A DNA stretch of 64,000 nucleotides from Amblyornis subalaris (GCA_018881555.1 JACAXG010000013.1:9648191-9712190); one strand, 5' to 3'; positions 51,001-64,000 are shown, counted from the first letter of the stretch. Numbers and translations: made by a program. Notes: generated from the letters alone by a model not told the origin.

Positions 51001-51205
51001 CATGAGAGAGTTTCATCTTTATCTGGNCAGCCACAGGGTCTAAGCCACATACAGAAGCATAAAATCTTGCCTCAAAGCAAGATTTTAGGTGCTCAAACCA
51101 TCTCTAAATCAGTGGCATAGATATTTCTTGTGGGGGTGGTAAGTTTGATAAAAGAGGATGGGCATCAGTTTCAAGATCATGTGGCCATTGGCAATTTCTC
51201 CCCTG
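45015..51205. other. Intergenic, no gene recognised
   Basis: No exon, RNA gene or recognisable transposon was found. A short CA run lies at about 45489. A perfect hairpin is noted separately at 51061-51086. Confidence 0.45.
51061..51086. repeat. Perfect inverted repeat, 10-bp arms, 6-bp loop
   Basis: AAAATCTTGC, CTCAAA, GCAAGATTTT. The arms match completely. The stem is short, and nothing resembling a microRNA or tRNA surrounds it. Confidence 0.85.
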
Positions 51206-51210
51206 TTTCA

Positions 51211-51655
51211 GAGAATCATAGAATTATAGAGTGGTTTGGGTTGGAAGGGACTGTAAAGATGATCTTGTTCCAACCCCTGCCATGGGCAGGGACACCTTCC
51301 ACTAGACGAGGTTGTTCAGAGCCCCACCCAACCTGGCCTTGAACACTTCCAGGAATGGGGCATCCACAACTTCTTTGGGAAACCTGTTCTAGGGCCTCAC
51401 CATCCTCACAGTAAAGAATTTCTTCCCAATATCTAATCTAAACGTACTCTCAGTCTGAAGCCATTCTCCCTTGTCCTGTCCCTACATGCTCATGTAAATA
51501 GTCCCTCTCCATCTTTTTTGCTGACTCCTTCAGGTGCTGGAAAGACACAATTAGGTCACCCCTAAACCATCTCTTTTCCAGGCTGAACAATCCCAATTCT
51601 CCCAGCCTTTTCCCATATAAGAGGTGCCCCATCCTTCTAATCACTTTGATTTCCT
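51211..51655 (-). mobile_element. CR1 LINE 3' fragment
   Basis: It opens with 'gagaatcatagaattataga' and 'gtttgggttggaagggact', the inverted CR1 end, then 'ccttccactaga', 'gggcctcaccatcctcac', 'ttcttcccaatatctaatct', 'ccttgtcctgtccct' and 'ccaggctgaacaatcccaat'. About 445 bp, 5'-truncated, noncoding. Confidence 0.95.
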
Positions 51656-51659
51656 TCTG

Positions 51660-52750
51660 ATCTACTGAGTGTGGATGTGTTAGCAGGTCTGACGTATCCC
51701 ATTGTCCCAGAATTATCCTGCAAGGACCAGAGCATGACGCTGCAGCAGGGCAGGAGGGAGGGGACCAGCTGTGAGCCCTCACAGCCTGGAGCAGCTCAGA
51801 GCATCCCACGCTGCCAAGGGGCTGTGCTGGCTGGCTCCTTGCTGAGGAGCTGGGAGCTACAGCCAATGCTAAATCGGTTATGGCATGCTTTATGCATAAA
51901 GCAGCACTGCCTTGCAGCAGCCCCAGGCTTCCTGAGGAGAAGTGTGGTGGCATTCCTGGATGTGGTGGTCTGTCTGCCCCTCTGCTCATGGTGGGCTTCA
52001 GCTCTCCCTGCGTGGCTACCACCTCCTCTCCTCCTGGTCCAGCCCCACACCAGCCCCTTTCCTCTGGGCAATTGCATGTTCCTGTTCACACGCCCACAAA
52101 TGGCTTCCCCAGAGTCTTTCCCCTGCTCAGAAAGAGGTTAGGAGGCTGGACAAAATTTCCATATTGCAAGAGGAATCAGGGGGTTCCCCTGGGCAGGACT
52201 CCCCAGTGGCATGCAGGGAAGATAGGCAACCTTTTCAGGCGGGAACATTTGAGAGTATTTCTGTAAAAAATGGAAAATATTTTATTTTTAAAGCCTTGTG
52301 CACAAAATTTGGCTTCCTCTGAAAAGGGAAATTGTCTCACAGCAACATATGCTAATTCATTAGATGATTTTCATTCATGGAAATGTGAACTACAGTAATT
52401 TCTTCCTGCTTTTCAATGCCAATTACAATTCAGCCTTAACTATGGCAGTATTCCCATTACACGGGGCTGAAGAGTGTCTATAATGTTTACTCTTAACTTT
52501 AACTTAGTAAAATCTTTTCTCAATAAACTTCATCTCATCCACTTTCAGTTTTCCACAGAGGGGTTGGTTCAGCCCCTTGGGGTAACAGCACCACCAGGGC
52601 TGAAAGTCTGGACACCTGAGAGGTCCATATTGTGACTTACAGTTCCTGTCTTTTTGTTCCTGGGGGAACTGAGTCTGTCCAACCTGCGGCAGAGCAGGCA
52701 TAGCCAATATCTGGCTTATTTTCACTTTTATTTAAATTAGCAATTAGTTT
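51660..52750. other. Intergenic, no gene recognised
   Basis: G+C-moderate DNA with several overlapping frames of 100-190 residues on both strands. They run through or abut the CR1 end and show no family resemblance. Confidence 0.4.
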
Positions 52751-52980
52751 TGTGCTGCCTACCTGCAAAGGAGCCTTGCCCCCCAAAAGGTTCCTGCAGC
52801 CCTGGGGATGGGAAAACTCCATCTTGTGGGCATTTCTCCAGAGATGTGGGAGGAGGAAAGCTCCCCCCATGGGACTGCAGTGATTGCCAGAGTGCCAGCA
52901 GCAGNAAAGCAACTCCTTTTTGGTTCCTTATCACCCAAATTGAACATCATCTGTCTTGAATCTTAGCCAAGGTAATAGGA
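52751..52980. repeat. Copy A of a 230-bp direct duplication
   Basis: From 'tgtgctgcctacctgcaaag' to 'tagccaaggtaatagga' this matches 55105-55332 in the same orientation with few differences and almost no indels. Flanking sequences do not match. It resembles no CR1, LTR or SINE I recognise. A minus-strand frame is open across it. Confidence 0.85.
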
Positions 52981-53148
52981 AAATTTACTTCCATTTTGTT
53001 TTGTAATTTGAATTACTAATTCTTCCAGCANAAATAAACTCCCCCAATAATAACACTTTTATACCATCATGACTTCTCTTTGGACTGTTTATGAAAATGC
53101 TGCATAACCTCCATCAGTACTGAACTCGTGCTGAGCATCATAACCATT

Positions 53149-53189
53149 GAAAGAAAGGAGAAATAGAAAGAGGGAGAGGGAGAGAGAGT
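53149..53189. repeat. GA-rich polypurine tract
   Basis: About 40 bases of nearly pure A/G ('agagggagagggagagagag'), with a single T. Confidence 0.8.
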
Positions 53190-55104
53190 GATGTTCACTT
53201 CTACCCATACATTACATTGTTTGTTAAAAATCCTTTTGATAACTTTTCTCCTGCTCACAGCAGAGTTACCTGTGTATTTATGTGTGTCATTCTCTCTGTA
53301 TGAGGCCAAGGACTGCCTGAAATCAGTCACCGAGAGCAATTGTTTGGACACTCCTCCATGTACTTTAAAAGGTGATAAAGTGTAAGGGTTTCGTTATTGC
53401 TCAGCTCACATCTGGAGTCGGCTCCAGCCCGTGGCTGGCACCAGTCAATAGCCTCACTCTGTATTCCACTCGCATCCTTTCCCTTCCTGAGCTCTGTCTG
53501 TCGGACTCGATCCCGGCGGGCGGGGCGCTCCCAGAAGGGATGGTGTGCGGGGCACAGCTCCCAGGGCCGTGGGAGGGAGCTGGTGTGAGGCATTAAAGCT
53601 GCTCTCGTGACAGAGACGGCAGCAACAGCAGAAAACCTCCTCGTGCAGATGGAAAAGCAATTGACTGAGACATTCAGAGGTGACACACAGGTATCCAGCA
53701 GTGACTTTCACACTAATTTCCAAAGTGCTGTTAATGTCGGCCTAGATCGGGGCTTGACGCCTCCTCACCAAAGCTGCCTGGCAAGGTGGCTTCCCGTGGA
53801 TGCATCCGGCTGATGGGATTTGTTCCCACCTACACTTTAGCATANTGGGCGCATAAAGAACAGCAAGGAGAAAACAAGTCCTCTTTAATGCCCTGCCCTC
53901 TCATTCCAAGACTTCGGGGATTTTGTGTGCCGATTGTACATCCCAAGGAAACCCAGTGCTGGCTTCCCCATGCCAGGGACCACCAGAGCCATGCTGTCTG
54001 GTCAGGCAGTGGGAGCTGCCTGCTGGAAAGCGTGATTTCCCCACCCTATAACACCATCACCCCTGCAGCCTCCAGCTGCCGTCCCCCCTCTCTGAAGGGC
54101 TGCTATTGCCCAGCCTGTGGATGCCTGGGGGAAGCAAATATCTCAAGCTGAGAAGTCTGGTGTTGGTACATTACAAGAGAATCCCTCAACCTTAAAATTG
54201 CTTATGGTAAAAAGCTCCAATTTGCAGATATCACTGTCTAACAGACCAAACCATCTCAGGCATTTAGGAATAAACCTGGCATACTCTNGTGTGACTGTTT
54301 ATGGAGTGAGGGGAGACTGGTGCGAAATACAAAGAAGCTCTATGAGAAGCATTTTAATGAACAGTTTTAATCTTCACCTTTCAGTATTTNAGTCACAGTG
54401 CAGCTTCCTACCATTATTAGAGCAATTAAAATGCAATTACTTGTTCATCTTTACTTCGGTTCTTGAATAATTAAAGCCACTTTACATCAAAGGTGATCCA
54501 TAAAGCAGGGCATTTTGCATGTGAAAAGCTGCAAAGGGTGGGAGACTTTGGGGTTTGGGCACTCAGAAGCCAAGCAGCTGAGACTGGTGACGNTGCATCG
54601 AGCTGCCTCCTCTGCACATCTCTACAGGATCATGGAAAGAGGCCAATTGTTGGATTTCTGTACTTTATCTTGATTAAACGGCTGTTTCAGTTTGGTGTTC
54701 ACTCCTTTCATATTTGTAATCACTTTGAGTTTTTCATTTTATAGTATTCACTTATTTAACTGCTTGTTTCCTGCCAAGTCTAAAAAAAGAAAGGCTTTTC
54801 CCTCCCTTCTCCTTCCTGCAATAAAGGCAAGAGTTTACACAAAATTACTTCTAAATTTAAAGTCTCCTGATGTAAATCTCTGATCGCTTTAAATAGTCAG
54901 AGCTGGTAGATAGTGCAAATAAGTACTGGAGTGAAAGATGCTGAGCTGTGGGGGAGGCTGACAAGTGCCATGAGCACGTGGGCAGGCAGCTCAGTGTCCC
55001 TGGGGTACAGGCAGGGCTGCAACGCCCCTGGAACCCGAGTGGGTGCTGTCCCTCCCCAGATCCTTTGGAAGAATTTGGAAATTGCTGCGATTCTTTTTCA
55101 GGCA

Positions 55105-55332
55105 TGTGCTGCCTACCTGTGAAGGGGCTGTGCTCCCAAAGGNTCCTGCAGCCCTGGGAATGGGAGAGCTCCATGGCATGGGCATTTCTCCAGAGATGTG
55201 GGAGGAGGAAAGCTCCTCCCATGGGGCTGCAGTGATTGCCAGAGTGCCAGCAGCAGCAAAGCAACTCCCTTTTGGTTCCTTATCGCCCAAATTGAACATC
55301 ATCTGNCTTGAATCTTAGCCAAGGTAATAGGA
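55105..55332. repeat. Copy B of the 230-bp direct duplication
   Basis: This is the second copy, 2.35 kb right of copy A, with matching ends 'tgtgctgcctacctg' and 'ccaaggtaatagga'. Differences are mostly substitutions, so the duplication is not very recent. The sequences just outside the two copies are unrelated. Confidence 0.85.
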
Positions 55333-56283
55333 GAAGAAATAAATGTGCTGGAAAGGATGAAGCCATCTTACGTTTTAGTTTTATTATTAGGGACTAAGGA
55401 AATTAGCATATTCTCAGGCATTGGCTGGACATGTTAGTTTTATCATACTTGTCAGCACTTTTTTATTGATGTTGAGGGATGTAGTTAAAAGCAAATGAGC
55501 AGCAGGAAGGCTGGAAACCATCTGAGGGGAGCTGCTGTGGCGAGAGGATCAAAAGCAGTGAGAAGATGCTTGTGGTACTGCCTGTTGGCCAGTGGGTTCT
55601 GCTGCTGCTGTTCCCTTAGCAAGGGCAGGGAAATGCTTTGGGATTGTCAGTGATTTGGGATTGGCATTGAATCAACAGAGAATTCAGTATGGGAGGATCA
55701 GCTGGCAGCTTCCCATGGCGAGCCCCAATCCCACATCTCAGCCAAGGAAACCTCAAGGGTCATCACTAGGAATGATGCCTGCAGACATAAATGTCATTAC
55801 CCAGCTCAGCTTAGACATAGTCCCAAATTTCAGCCTAATGGCTGGAGCAAGACCCATCCAGTCAATCTTACCTGCTCTAGAATTGTTATAAATAGCTTTT
55901 GAACTGCTGAGGAACCGTGCAACTAACTTGTGAATCCAGCCCTAGAGAAACATTATGAAACACTTTTTTCTTCTTCCTCTCCAAAGTTGCCTAATGTTGC
56001 ACACACCTCCAGGGGCACAGGGAGGGGCAGGAGGACTGGCCAAATAGCAGACTTGCAGAAAATCAAATTGATCCTAACACATGGCTGGCTGCAAAACTTT
56101 ATGAAAAGAAAAGGCAGCTGTGACACAGCCCTGCCACAGCAAACCCACAGGAGTGGGGGCTCAGGTCTGCTGTGTCTGCACACAGCTGCAGTGTGGGTTT
56201 TGCTGGCCCAGGTCCTGGTGTACGTGGGTGTGAGACTCTAATGGTGCTGGGGAAATGACTACACAAAGAAACTCTGGTCTCTT

Positions 56284-56318
56284 TTATATATATATATATA
56301 TACACATACACACATACA
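56284..56318. repeat. (TA)n(CA)n microsatellite
   Basis: About nine TA units followed by irregular CA units. Confidence 0.9.
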
Positions 56319-59300
56319 CGGCCAAAAGTGAAAGGCACTCACATAAGAAAANGTAAAGTCATAAGCCTGTAAGACACTTGGATTTAAATCTGGAGCTGCT
56401 CAGGGTCTGAATCTGGTTGGGATTTGTATCTGATTGCTAATAAGATTCCCAGGAACTGGTCAGTCCTTGGTACAAACCTGGCCTAAGGACCAGGACTGTC
56501 TAACTGCAGAATCTGGGCTTTCTACATTTTACTGACTTTCAAAAGTCTCTTTTTCTTTCTGAATAAATAGATGTACTTGGAAGATGTTACAAAGAACAGT
56601 GAGTGGCAGGGCTATAAGTTGTGAATTTCCTGCTTCTTGCTTTTCTTAAGTTAGAGTGAAAAGGACGATGAAATGAAGGACAGATACTGTGAGGGGAAGT
56701 CTAAAATCTATAATGAGAATAGTTCATCTAACAATGCTGGAGTCCAAAGGCTTCTTACAATGTATGTGTTTTTCATGTTCTAAAAGCAGTACTGCATTTG
56801 TGGCCTTGATATTGACTGAGATCTGAAAACCCCTCCCTGTCCTTTGTATGGATTTTCTTTAGCCTTCTAAATCTCGGTGATATGAATCAATCATATCTGA
56901 GCACCTCTGTAAAAATCTCACGTCCTTTCCAATATGTTTCATCCATCATTCCCTTTTTCAATCAATAAAACAAAAGCCAACTTCAATCCTCATTCATAAT
57001 TGCTACAAAAAAAACCAAGTTTGAAGTTTGAAAAGAGTTTTGATCATTTCTCCTTAGCTCACCCCCAAATGCATGTGGTTTCTGACCAGGTTTGCTAATG
57101 AGAGGGTCCTGGTGGGAATGAGTTCTCATGGGGCTTTTGTCACCACTGGAAAAAGCACCAGCCTTGCCTTCTGTCATGTCATAACTGAAAACCTCATAAG
57201 GATGTGTGCGCTCAGAAACCTTCTGAGATTTACAGAGTGTTGAATGACCGAGCAAAACCCGCAGCAGTTGCCTGAGCTGGCTCTCCAGAGACACCATCAC
57301 TCCTTGGTCAGAGAAGATTTAGTCTCTTCAGCTGTTTCATATTGCTCTGCTCTCTTCCAACTCTTTCCAGTAGCACAGAGTGGCTTAAGGCTTCATTACA
57401 TCAGACTCCAGGGAATACCATCCTGAGCTTTGTCCCATATGTAGACTGCCTGCCTAGGAACTTTTATGGACATCACTAGTGCTAAGACCAATGGCTAAAG
57501 GGTCTGTGGGATTTCAGGGATGTTTGGACTTGGGGGATGGAGTCTCAGGGTTCTCATGACTCTTTCTGGCACAGTGAGCATCACAAAGCATAAGCATGGG
57601 CACCCTGTGGTGGCTCCAGCTCAGAGTCATCTCAGGGCCATTCATAGCCGTAATGAATTGCCCAATCTTCCTGCACAGCAGAGGTTTGACTTCACTGTGA
57701 TTTTTGAGGTAGGGAGGAAGATTAAAGGACAGCTAAAAGAAAATAGGGAGATTTACATTTGCCTGAGCTACAGAGTGATCAGAGCCCAGGAGCTTTAGGT
57801 GAAAATTAGAGCAAAGCTTGGATTTTTCTTCATGTTAAAATTAAGGCCAGCTGACTCCTTTACGTGCTTTGACCAGACTCCCTGGCTGAGATGCAGAAGA
57901 GCTACACAAATCACCATCATCAAAGACAACTCCTTGCTTTATTCTCTGCCTGGTTTTGCAGTGCCACAAGGTTTTGCCCTGCTTGGTTTTACACTGAAAC
58001 TGTAATTCTGTGCTCTGTATCACTGCAGGGCACGAAGCTCCTCAGGGCACAGAGCTGGGGATGGTATTTCGGTCCAGGTTCCTTGCCCTGGCCTTCAACA
58101 AAAGTAAGGAACCAAAGGTGGTGGAAAATTACCTGCCAAGTCGTTTGGTTTCTGAACGAGTGCTCCTCTCCCTGCTCACGCTGCTGCCCAAGTTTTCTCT
58201 AAACACGTATTCCTGCAACTTGCAGCCAATTCCACTCACTTTCCCTCCTGCAACTGCTCCTGCCCTTGAATTTAATCGAGCCCAGCTGCAGCCAGTGTGG
58301 CATTCAGGGCTCAGAGAACATCGTTTCATGGGGTGCACTCCAAAAAATTGAAAGAGTTGACCCACCGCTCTTCTCACCCCTCACCCCAAATGTGCAGCAA
58401 GGCCTGGTCTTGAGTTGGGGAGCTGCTGAATTTTTATTACCTTAGGCAATTTTTCTCTGCAGATTGATTTCTGTGAAACACCTCAGGGTGTTTGCTAGCA
58501 TAAACATTGCTCCAGTGGCATGGGCTTTTTGTTTATATTGATAGGAAGAAAAGAGCCCTCATTACTGAAATTTTGCCTTCTTCCCTCAAGCTTCTCCCCG
58601 TGAGGCAGCACGTAGGCAATATTGATAACTGCTTTTTTAATTTAGGGCCAGTTTTCTGTATAGATGGATGTGATGATGCATAAATAATACACCACTTTGG
58701 TGCACGGATTGTTTATTCCAAAGCTCATTGGCATGCACAGCACACAGGCAAACCGAAAGCTTCTCTGGATGTGTATTGTCAGATAGCTTGCCAGGTTGTT
58801 CCCTAGAGAAAACCACCAGGCACACGGAGCTGGAGTTTGTAAAGTCCTTTTATTTCATCCTCTCAATGTGCTCTGTGCTGGTACAGCAAAGTTCAGGCTG
58901 AATCAGCACTCCCATTAAAATTCCTTATTTTCAGGAATTTATAAGTTGCTGGTGAAAAGAAGGAGCAGGATGTGGCTGAGCGGGAGTGGGGCTCCAGGGA
59001 TGGAGGCGTTCGCGTGGAATTTTAAGAAGTGCACGAAAGCAGAATGACAAATGCCTGCTGGAGAAAGCAAACACTGTGCTGGGGGCTGTGGGGCTGCGGG
59101 GGGGCATAGGGAGCTCCCCCTGCCCAGCTCCAGGGTTTGGCTGTCTCTGCCCATTGTCCCTGGCTCTGCCTGCAAGGGCAGGAGGGACCCTGTGCCTGCC
59201 AGGGGCTCCTGGGCTCCGAGGGCACGCAAATGCCTGGACAGCTTGTTTGCTGTAGAGCTCATCATGACGCATGATATATTCTACTTAAATAGATTATGAG

Positions 59301-60906
59301 AGGCCTAATTCTCCCATTAATTGCAAAATTCTCAAGAACTTCATTACGAGCAAGCCTTAACTGTTCAGTTTAGAGCCTTAATCACTTGATATGCCATATG
59401 CCATTCCCCAAATCTAATAGTGTGAGCAAAACCCACTCCTGAGTTCTTTATGATGAACTCAATTTACAACTGACACCAAATAACATTCAGTTTTTCTCAC
59501 TGTCTTACTGCTGAGAAGTATCTTCTGCATTTTTCTATGGAAACACACTATGAAGTCTGCTGAAACGAGGAGTGAAAGGAGTTGGATTTAGAGATGGTGG
59601 ATAATAAACTCTGACCTACTTAGTCTGAAGACAGTCTAAGCATTTTCTGAAATAATGGGGAATGGTGACCAAGCCCTCTGTCTCTGCCCAGCTCACAGAA
59701 TAGCACTTTGCATAATGACTGTAGATTAAATTTACATTAGGTTTATAGTTTATAGTAGTGCCTCACTGACTACATAGTGCATGAAGCATCCTCAGCATGC
59801 AGATGCTGGAATGGCCCATGATTTTGGAATCGAACCTAAGAATAAATGGTTTTTCACAGCTGACTGCATGGTGTTTGGTGTTAGTTGTTCCAGGATCACG
59901 AGAGCTTCTCCCAGCATCTACAGATGACAAGGGGACATGCTACTGACTATGCTGTTATTTTTTTTAAAATGTTTGTTATTAAATTTTGCAAAATACAGGC
60001 CTGAGAAGTTTAGTCAAAGCAGGCCTATTACCCAGAGGAAATTGCAGCAGTCTTGCCTGTATTAGCGGGGAAAAAAAGGAAGACAAAAGATACAAGCAAA
60101 ACAAAAGATACTTTGTGAAATGAGACTTGTTTGGGTTGTCTGCTGGAGTTGTTTTATTTGTTGTTAAGTAATTGCCGAGCTACGCTGAAATAATAACAAT
60201 GCAAGCATGGTAATGAGATAACAAGTGCTGATGGAAATTGGGATGAGTAATCTGGATGACCCTAAGAACAAGGTGTCCTGGTTAACGGGCAGGAAAGCTT
60301 GGAAAGATGAATATGTGAAGTGTGCTGAGTGAGGCATAGGGGCCAAGTCGAATGCAATAGGGTTTGGCCCTACTTTCCTCTGTGTGGTGGCCACCAGCAC
60401 ACCACAGCCCTGCACTGTGGCCCCAAGTGAGGAGGCTGCAGGCCTGGAGATGCTGGCAGGGTTGAGGTGTTCAATTCTGCATCTCGGCTGGAGGTACCTG
60501 AATTGATTTGAGTAGCAAAGTTGTGCTAGCACACATTGGTTTTCTGTACGTGGGAAGGGCTTGGAGGGACAGTTCAAGGCGGGAATGGGACCACTGGCTA
60601 CTTTATGTTTCGTTTTTTTGGACTCAAATTCTATATCTAAGTTAGCCAGGCTTTTAGGCTCCCTCCATAGTCAGATGAGCTGCCCCTGTGGGCAACTATT
60701 CTGGTTGCTTCTGCCTTTCCTCATCCTTCTAGATTCAGAGCCCCTAACCAGATTAGTGAGAGGAAATTAAATCATTCCCCAGAGATGGTCAGGTTTTCCT
60801 ACCCATCCCAAATCCTTTGGCAGGCAACCAAAGCCCTTATAGGAACAGAGGGAGATGCTAGTTGAGGAGCTAACGCATCGAACTGATACCGTCTGTCGCA
60901 GAGCTA

Positions 60907-60927
60907 CAAACAAACAAACAAACAAAA
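60907..60927. repeat. (CAAA)n microsatellite
   Basis: Five tetranucleotide units ending in a short A run. Confidence 0.85.
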
Positions 60928-63900
60928 AAGTATTTCTAATCTAGATCAGCCTGTTGGATCCATGGCTTTGCTCCTGCCTGTGGCAGAACAGGCTCACCTG
61001 CCTGGCTGTGTACTGGGAACATGTAATTTCTTCTTCTATTATTTAAAGCAAGGTTTACTCTTCAAAAAGTGCCTGGCTGATAAGTTGTGCACCAAGATAG
61101 CAACACAAGTTAATCATTATTGCCAGAAACATAGAGGTCTCTTTGTTTAAAAAAAAAAAAGCTTGAGCCAAGGAGCAGCTCCCTGGAGGAGCATTCCCAC
61201 AGCCACTGTCCCAGCTCCTCTCTGCCACCAGCACTGTGTGGGACTGAGGAGCTCCCACGGGCATCGGGACACCTGATGCAAAGTGTGCCCACACCCAGGA
61301 GGGTTGGGTGAGCAGAGCTGGAAGAGTTAATAGTGGGAACAAATGTGTTTTGNGTGTAATAGGTGAGCTCACACAACTCTATGTTAGTCCCATGGCAGCA
61401 AGAGAGCATCCCTGGAATGGTGCAGGGGCCATGGGGTGCGTATGCCTCTGGCCAGTGGTGTGCAGCCACCAGAGGCAGGCATTCGAGTTCTCCAGGCTGA
61501 CTGTACTCCAGCTGTGAAGCTGTTTGCCTGCTTTTAACATCTTGGAGTGAAACCCAGCATCTCTGGGTGTTCCCTGCTGCAGCCCCCACTGGCAGGGTCC
61601 TGCCCTTACTCAGGGCGGTGTGGGGAGCCCAGCCAGGATTGCAAAACTGCCTTGATTTGGAGGTGGAGGGCTCTGAGGGGCAATGGGAATGGGGCTAGAG
61701 CTTGAATGTCAAAAGTGTTATTCGTTGTTCCATAATTATGAAATCTAGGGAAAAACCCATATTAAGTTTTGGGTTGGAAGGTGTCTATTTGGTTGAGCAG
61801 AAGAGTGTCAGCCAAGGGACCAGGGATCCCTTTTTCCCTCAATACCTTGGTTACAATGTTCTCATCACAAACACAGGTATTTTTCCATGAGGAGAGCCTG
61901 TATGAAAGAGGATGCAAATATGGTTCTAAGTGTGCTGGGAGCTGTACCTTGTGCCAAATCCTTCTGCCCTGGCTNGTGCCCTGGGCGAGGCTGAAGGCTG
62001 TGGTGGGTTCACCCGGAGGTGTCACCCCTCCCCGTGCTGGTGGCAGCTGCCTGGGTCCCCAGGCCATGGAGGGTCACTCGTCGCAGCCAGGCNCCAGGGT
62101 GAAGCCGCCCCTCCCTGCTGTCGGGTGTCCTGGGACCAGCCGAATGAGGCTGAGCCCCTGCGGGAGGACAAGCAGGAGCCTGGTGCAATTGTGCTNCAAA
62201 ATTGATTTGGGCAAGAGGCCTAAAACAAGGTGGGGGACTTGAAAAATTGCTTGAGATGCAATTGCTGGAGGTGCGGCCAGCTCTGGCACGTCTCTTAAAT
62301 GAGAACCATCTTTTTCTGCTGGGATAATCTATCATGCTCGAAACGTTCTGAAAGGCTGTATCTTTCTCTCTAACCATCTTTATCATTTTAATTTAAAAGC
62401 TTTTTAAAATTATCACCCAAATGAATGATAAGTAGTAACAGGGNAAACTGCTCTGAGCTCTCCATTAGTGCAAACAATGCAAAGCGACTGTGCTCTATTT
62501 ACAGAAAATTAATGAACGTAAAAAAGATTAACTGCATGTCACTCTAGTGATCATAAGTTGTTTTTCATGCAAGGAGGTTTGCAGCTTTATACATTAAGTG
62601 CTGGGACAAAAGAAACATCTCTGCAATATTAATAGTTCTAATATATGATTGTATGTGAAGGGAATAGAAATAACATTTATTTTATTTAATGAAGACTAAT
62701 GAAGTTGTTCTGATCTTTCCATTACAGTTTCAACAAGTTTTTCTAATCAAGAAGATCCTGCTTTTTGAAAGCTAATTTTTCATTTCAAACTTCTGAAATG
62801 TCAGTAGAACTGTGAAATGTAAAGGCAATATCGTAGGATGTCAGTACATTTTCAGTTCTAATGGGAAATTGATGCATTTCAGGGGTTTTGTTTTGCTTTT
62901 GATTAAAAGAAAAAAACCTCAGGCTATTACAGAAGAGTTTGTTTTTCTGTCACGGTGCTTTATCTATAGACAAACAGGGCAGATACTCTTCATGGGCTTA
63001 TCCACAGCTGGATGGANAATGGATAATTTTCCTAAATCTGACTAGGGCAGGATACCATGCAGTTCATGAGAAAGGACACCGTGTTGGGGGTAGGGAGAGG
63101 GAAAGAGGTAATCACCNAAACCAACTCCTCCAGGAGCTCCCAAGTCAGGACAGATTGATCATCTTTGAAAAGGGCCCCCAGCTCTCTAAGCCTGGTTACA
63201 GACATTGGAAAACAAGTAGAAGCCGGGGATGTTCGTGTGCAGATTCACAAAGGAGCGTGGCTGTGGGGACCCAGCTGTCTTTGGGATGAGACAGCTCTGC
63301 CCTTTTATTGCCACCTGCAGTTGTGCTCCCAAAAACCCTGTGGAAATGCCTGCTGGGTACTTACTGCTGATGAGAGGCTCTGTCTAGGTGGAACCCCGAC
63401 CTGCTCCATACTTTCTGCCTGCTGCTGGGTTTCAGCAGTGCTTCTANAAGAAAAAAAATTTGGAGTGTTTGCACAAATTTTGTTGTTTTAATTTCTGTCA
63501 TACATATCTTATGCTGTGCAGGTGCTGCTACATAAATCTGCTGTCTAACACCTTCTCATAGCATTAATAGGGTTGTTGAGCCTTCAACATTTTTCACACC
63601 TGACAGTTTCTTAGAATGCATCAATTATTTTCCTACCTGTGTTCACAGTTTTGTTGTCATTTAAAAAAATAAAAAGAAAAGGAAATGAAAGGATTGATTT
63701 TATTTTTGATTTAAACAGAAGAACTGAAGTCTTTCATAGCTTTTGTATAAGCACAAACCTGATAACTTCCAAAGCTAATGGTGAAATCTGAACTGGTGAA
63801 CTCCCATTTTCAGGCCAGTAGGTGTGAAGAAGAAGCAGGATAAGAAAGTCATACTGAAAATCACTACCTGTTAGTGCCATTTCTAGCTGCAGTGATGCCC

Positions 63901-64000
63901 CAAAGCACATNTAAACACCCACAGATAGACACAGAAAGTGTTTCTGTCCTATAATGTTTCNTTGCTAAATGCTGGGTGAAATTTCCTGGTATCATTTATC

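Larger units (their letters stand above)
55335..64000. other. Intergenic, no gene recognised
   Basis: ATP10B exons were looked for because ATP10B follows miR-146a in mammals, but no P-type ATPase motif (such as DKTGT or TGES) was noticed in the translations. The 105-residue minus frame at 57300-56983 is the longest without obvious G+C bias; it has no recognisable family. Microsatellites at 56284 and 60907 are the only clear elements. Confidence 0.4.

Noticed and set aside
51450..52022. 190-residue minus frame
   Set aside because: Its C-terminal half is CR1 3' sequence read in the sense direction; the rest has no similarity I know.
56983..57300. 105-residue minus frame as a possible last exon of ATP10B
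   Set aside because: No P4-ATPase motif, no convincing acceptor or family resemblance; kept only as a candidate to search by BLAST.

Overview
The window is vertebrate nuclear DNA with intron-rich genes, CpG-island promoters, CR1 LINEs and remnants of endogenous retroviruses. The CR1 3' ends, an ERVK-type LTR family that I recognise from songbirds, and the gene content point to a bird, probably a passerine. Single N bases are scattered throughout, as in a draft assembly. The gene order SLU7 (minus), PTTG1 (plus), miR-146a (plus) is that of human 5q33. In birds I would expect this on the chromosome equivalent to chicken 13.

The left 11.5 kb is the only protein-coding part. SLU7, a second-step splicing factor, runs leftward from about 6.6 kb. 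Nine coding exons (about 325 residues) can be read, and the 3' part lies beyond the left edge. PTTG1 (securin) runs rightward from about 6.8 kb and is complete: five coding exons and 193 residues. The two genes share a head-to-head CpG promoter with two CCAAT boxes 31 bp apart and a CHR-like TTTAAA. PTTG1 introns hold a CR1 fragment and two antisense ERVK-type LTRs. Securin keeps its D-box and separase-binding segment, but the usual KEN box reads QEN.

From 11.5 to 16.5 kb is intergenic DNA ending in a decayed antisense ERVK fragment: an internally deleted LTR, a tRNA-Lys-like primer-binding site and a leader with a degenerate minisatellite. At 16.9-17.4 kb there is a CpG island, followed by two NF-kB consensus sites 23 bp apart. 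About 16 kb further right, at 33.8 kb, lies an unmistakable miR-146a hairpin with a good splice acceptor 100 bp before it. This matches the mammalian arrangement, in which an NF-kB-driven host lncRNA starts about 17 kb upstream of miR-146a.

From 34 to 64 kb I find no protein-coding exon. The region holds three CR1 fragments, an orphan CpG island (43.6-44.0 kb), a 230-bp direct duplication (52.75 and 55.1 kb) and simple repeats. ATP10B, the expected next gene, was not seen. Most open frames here have no recognisable product and behave like chance frames.
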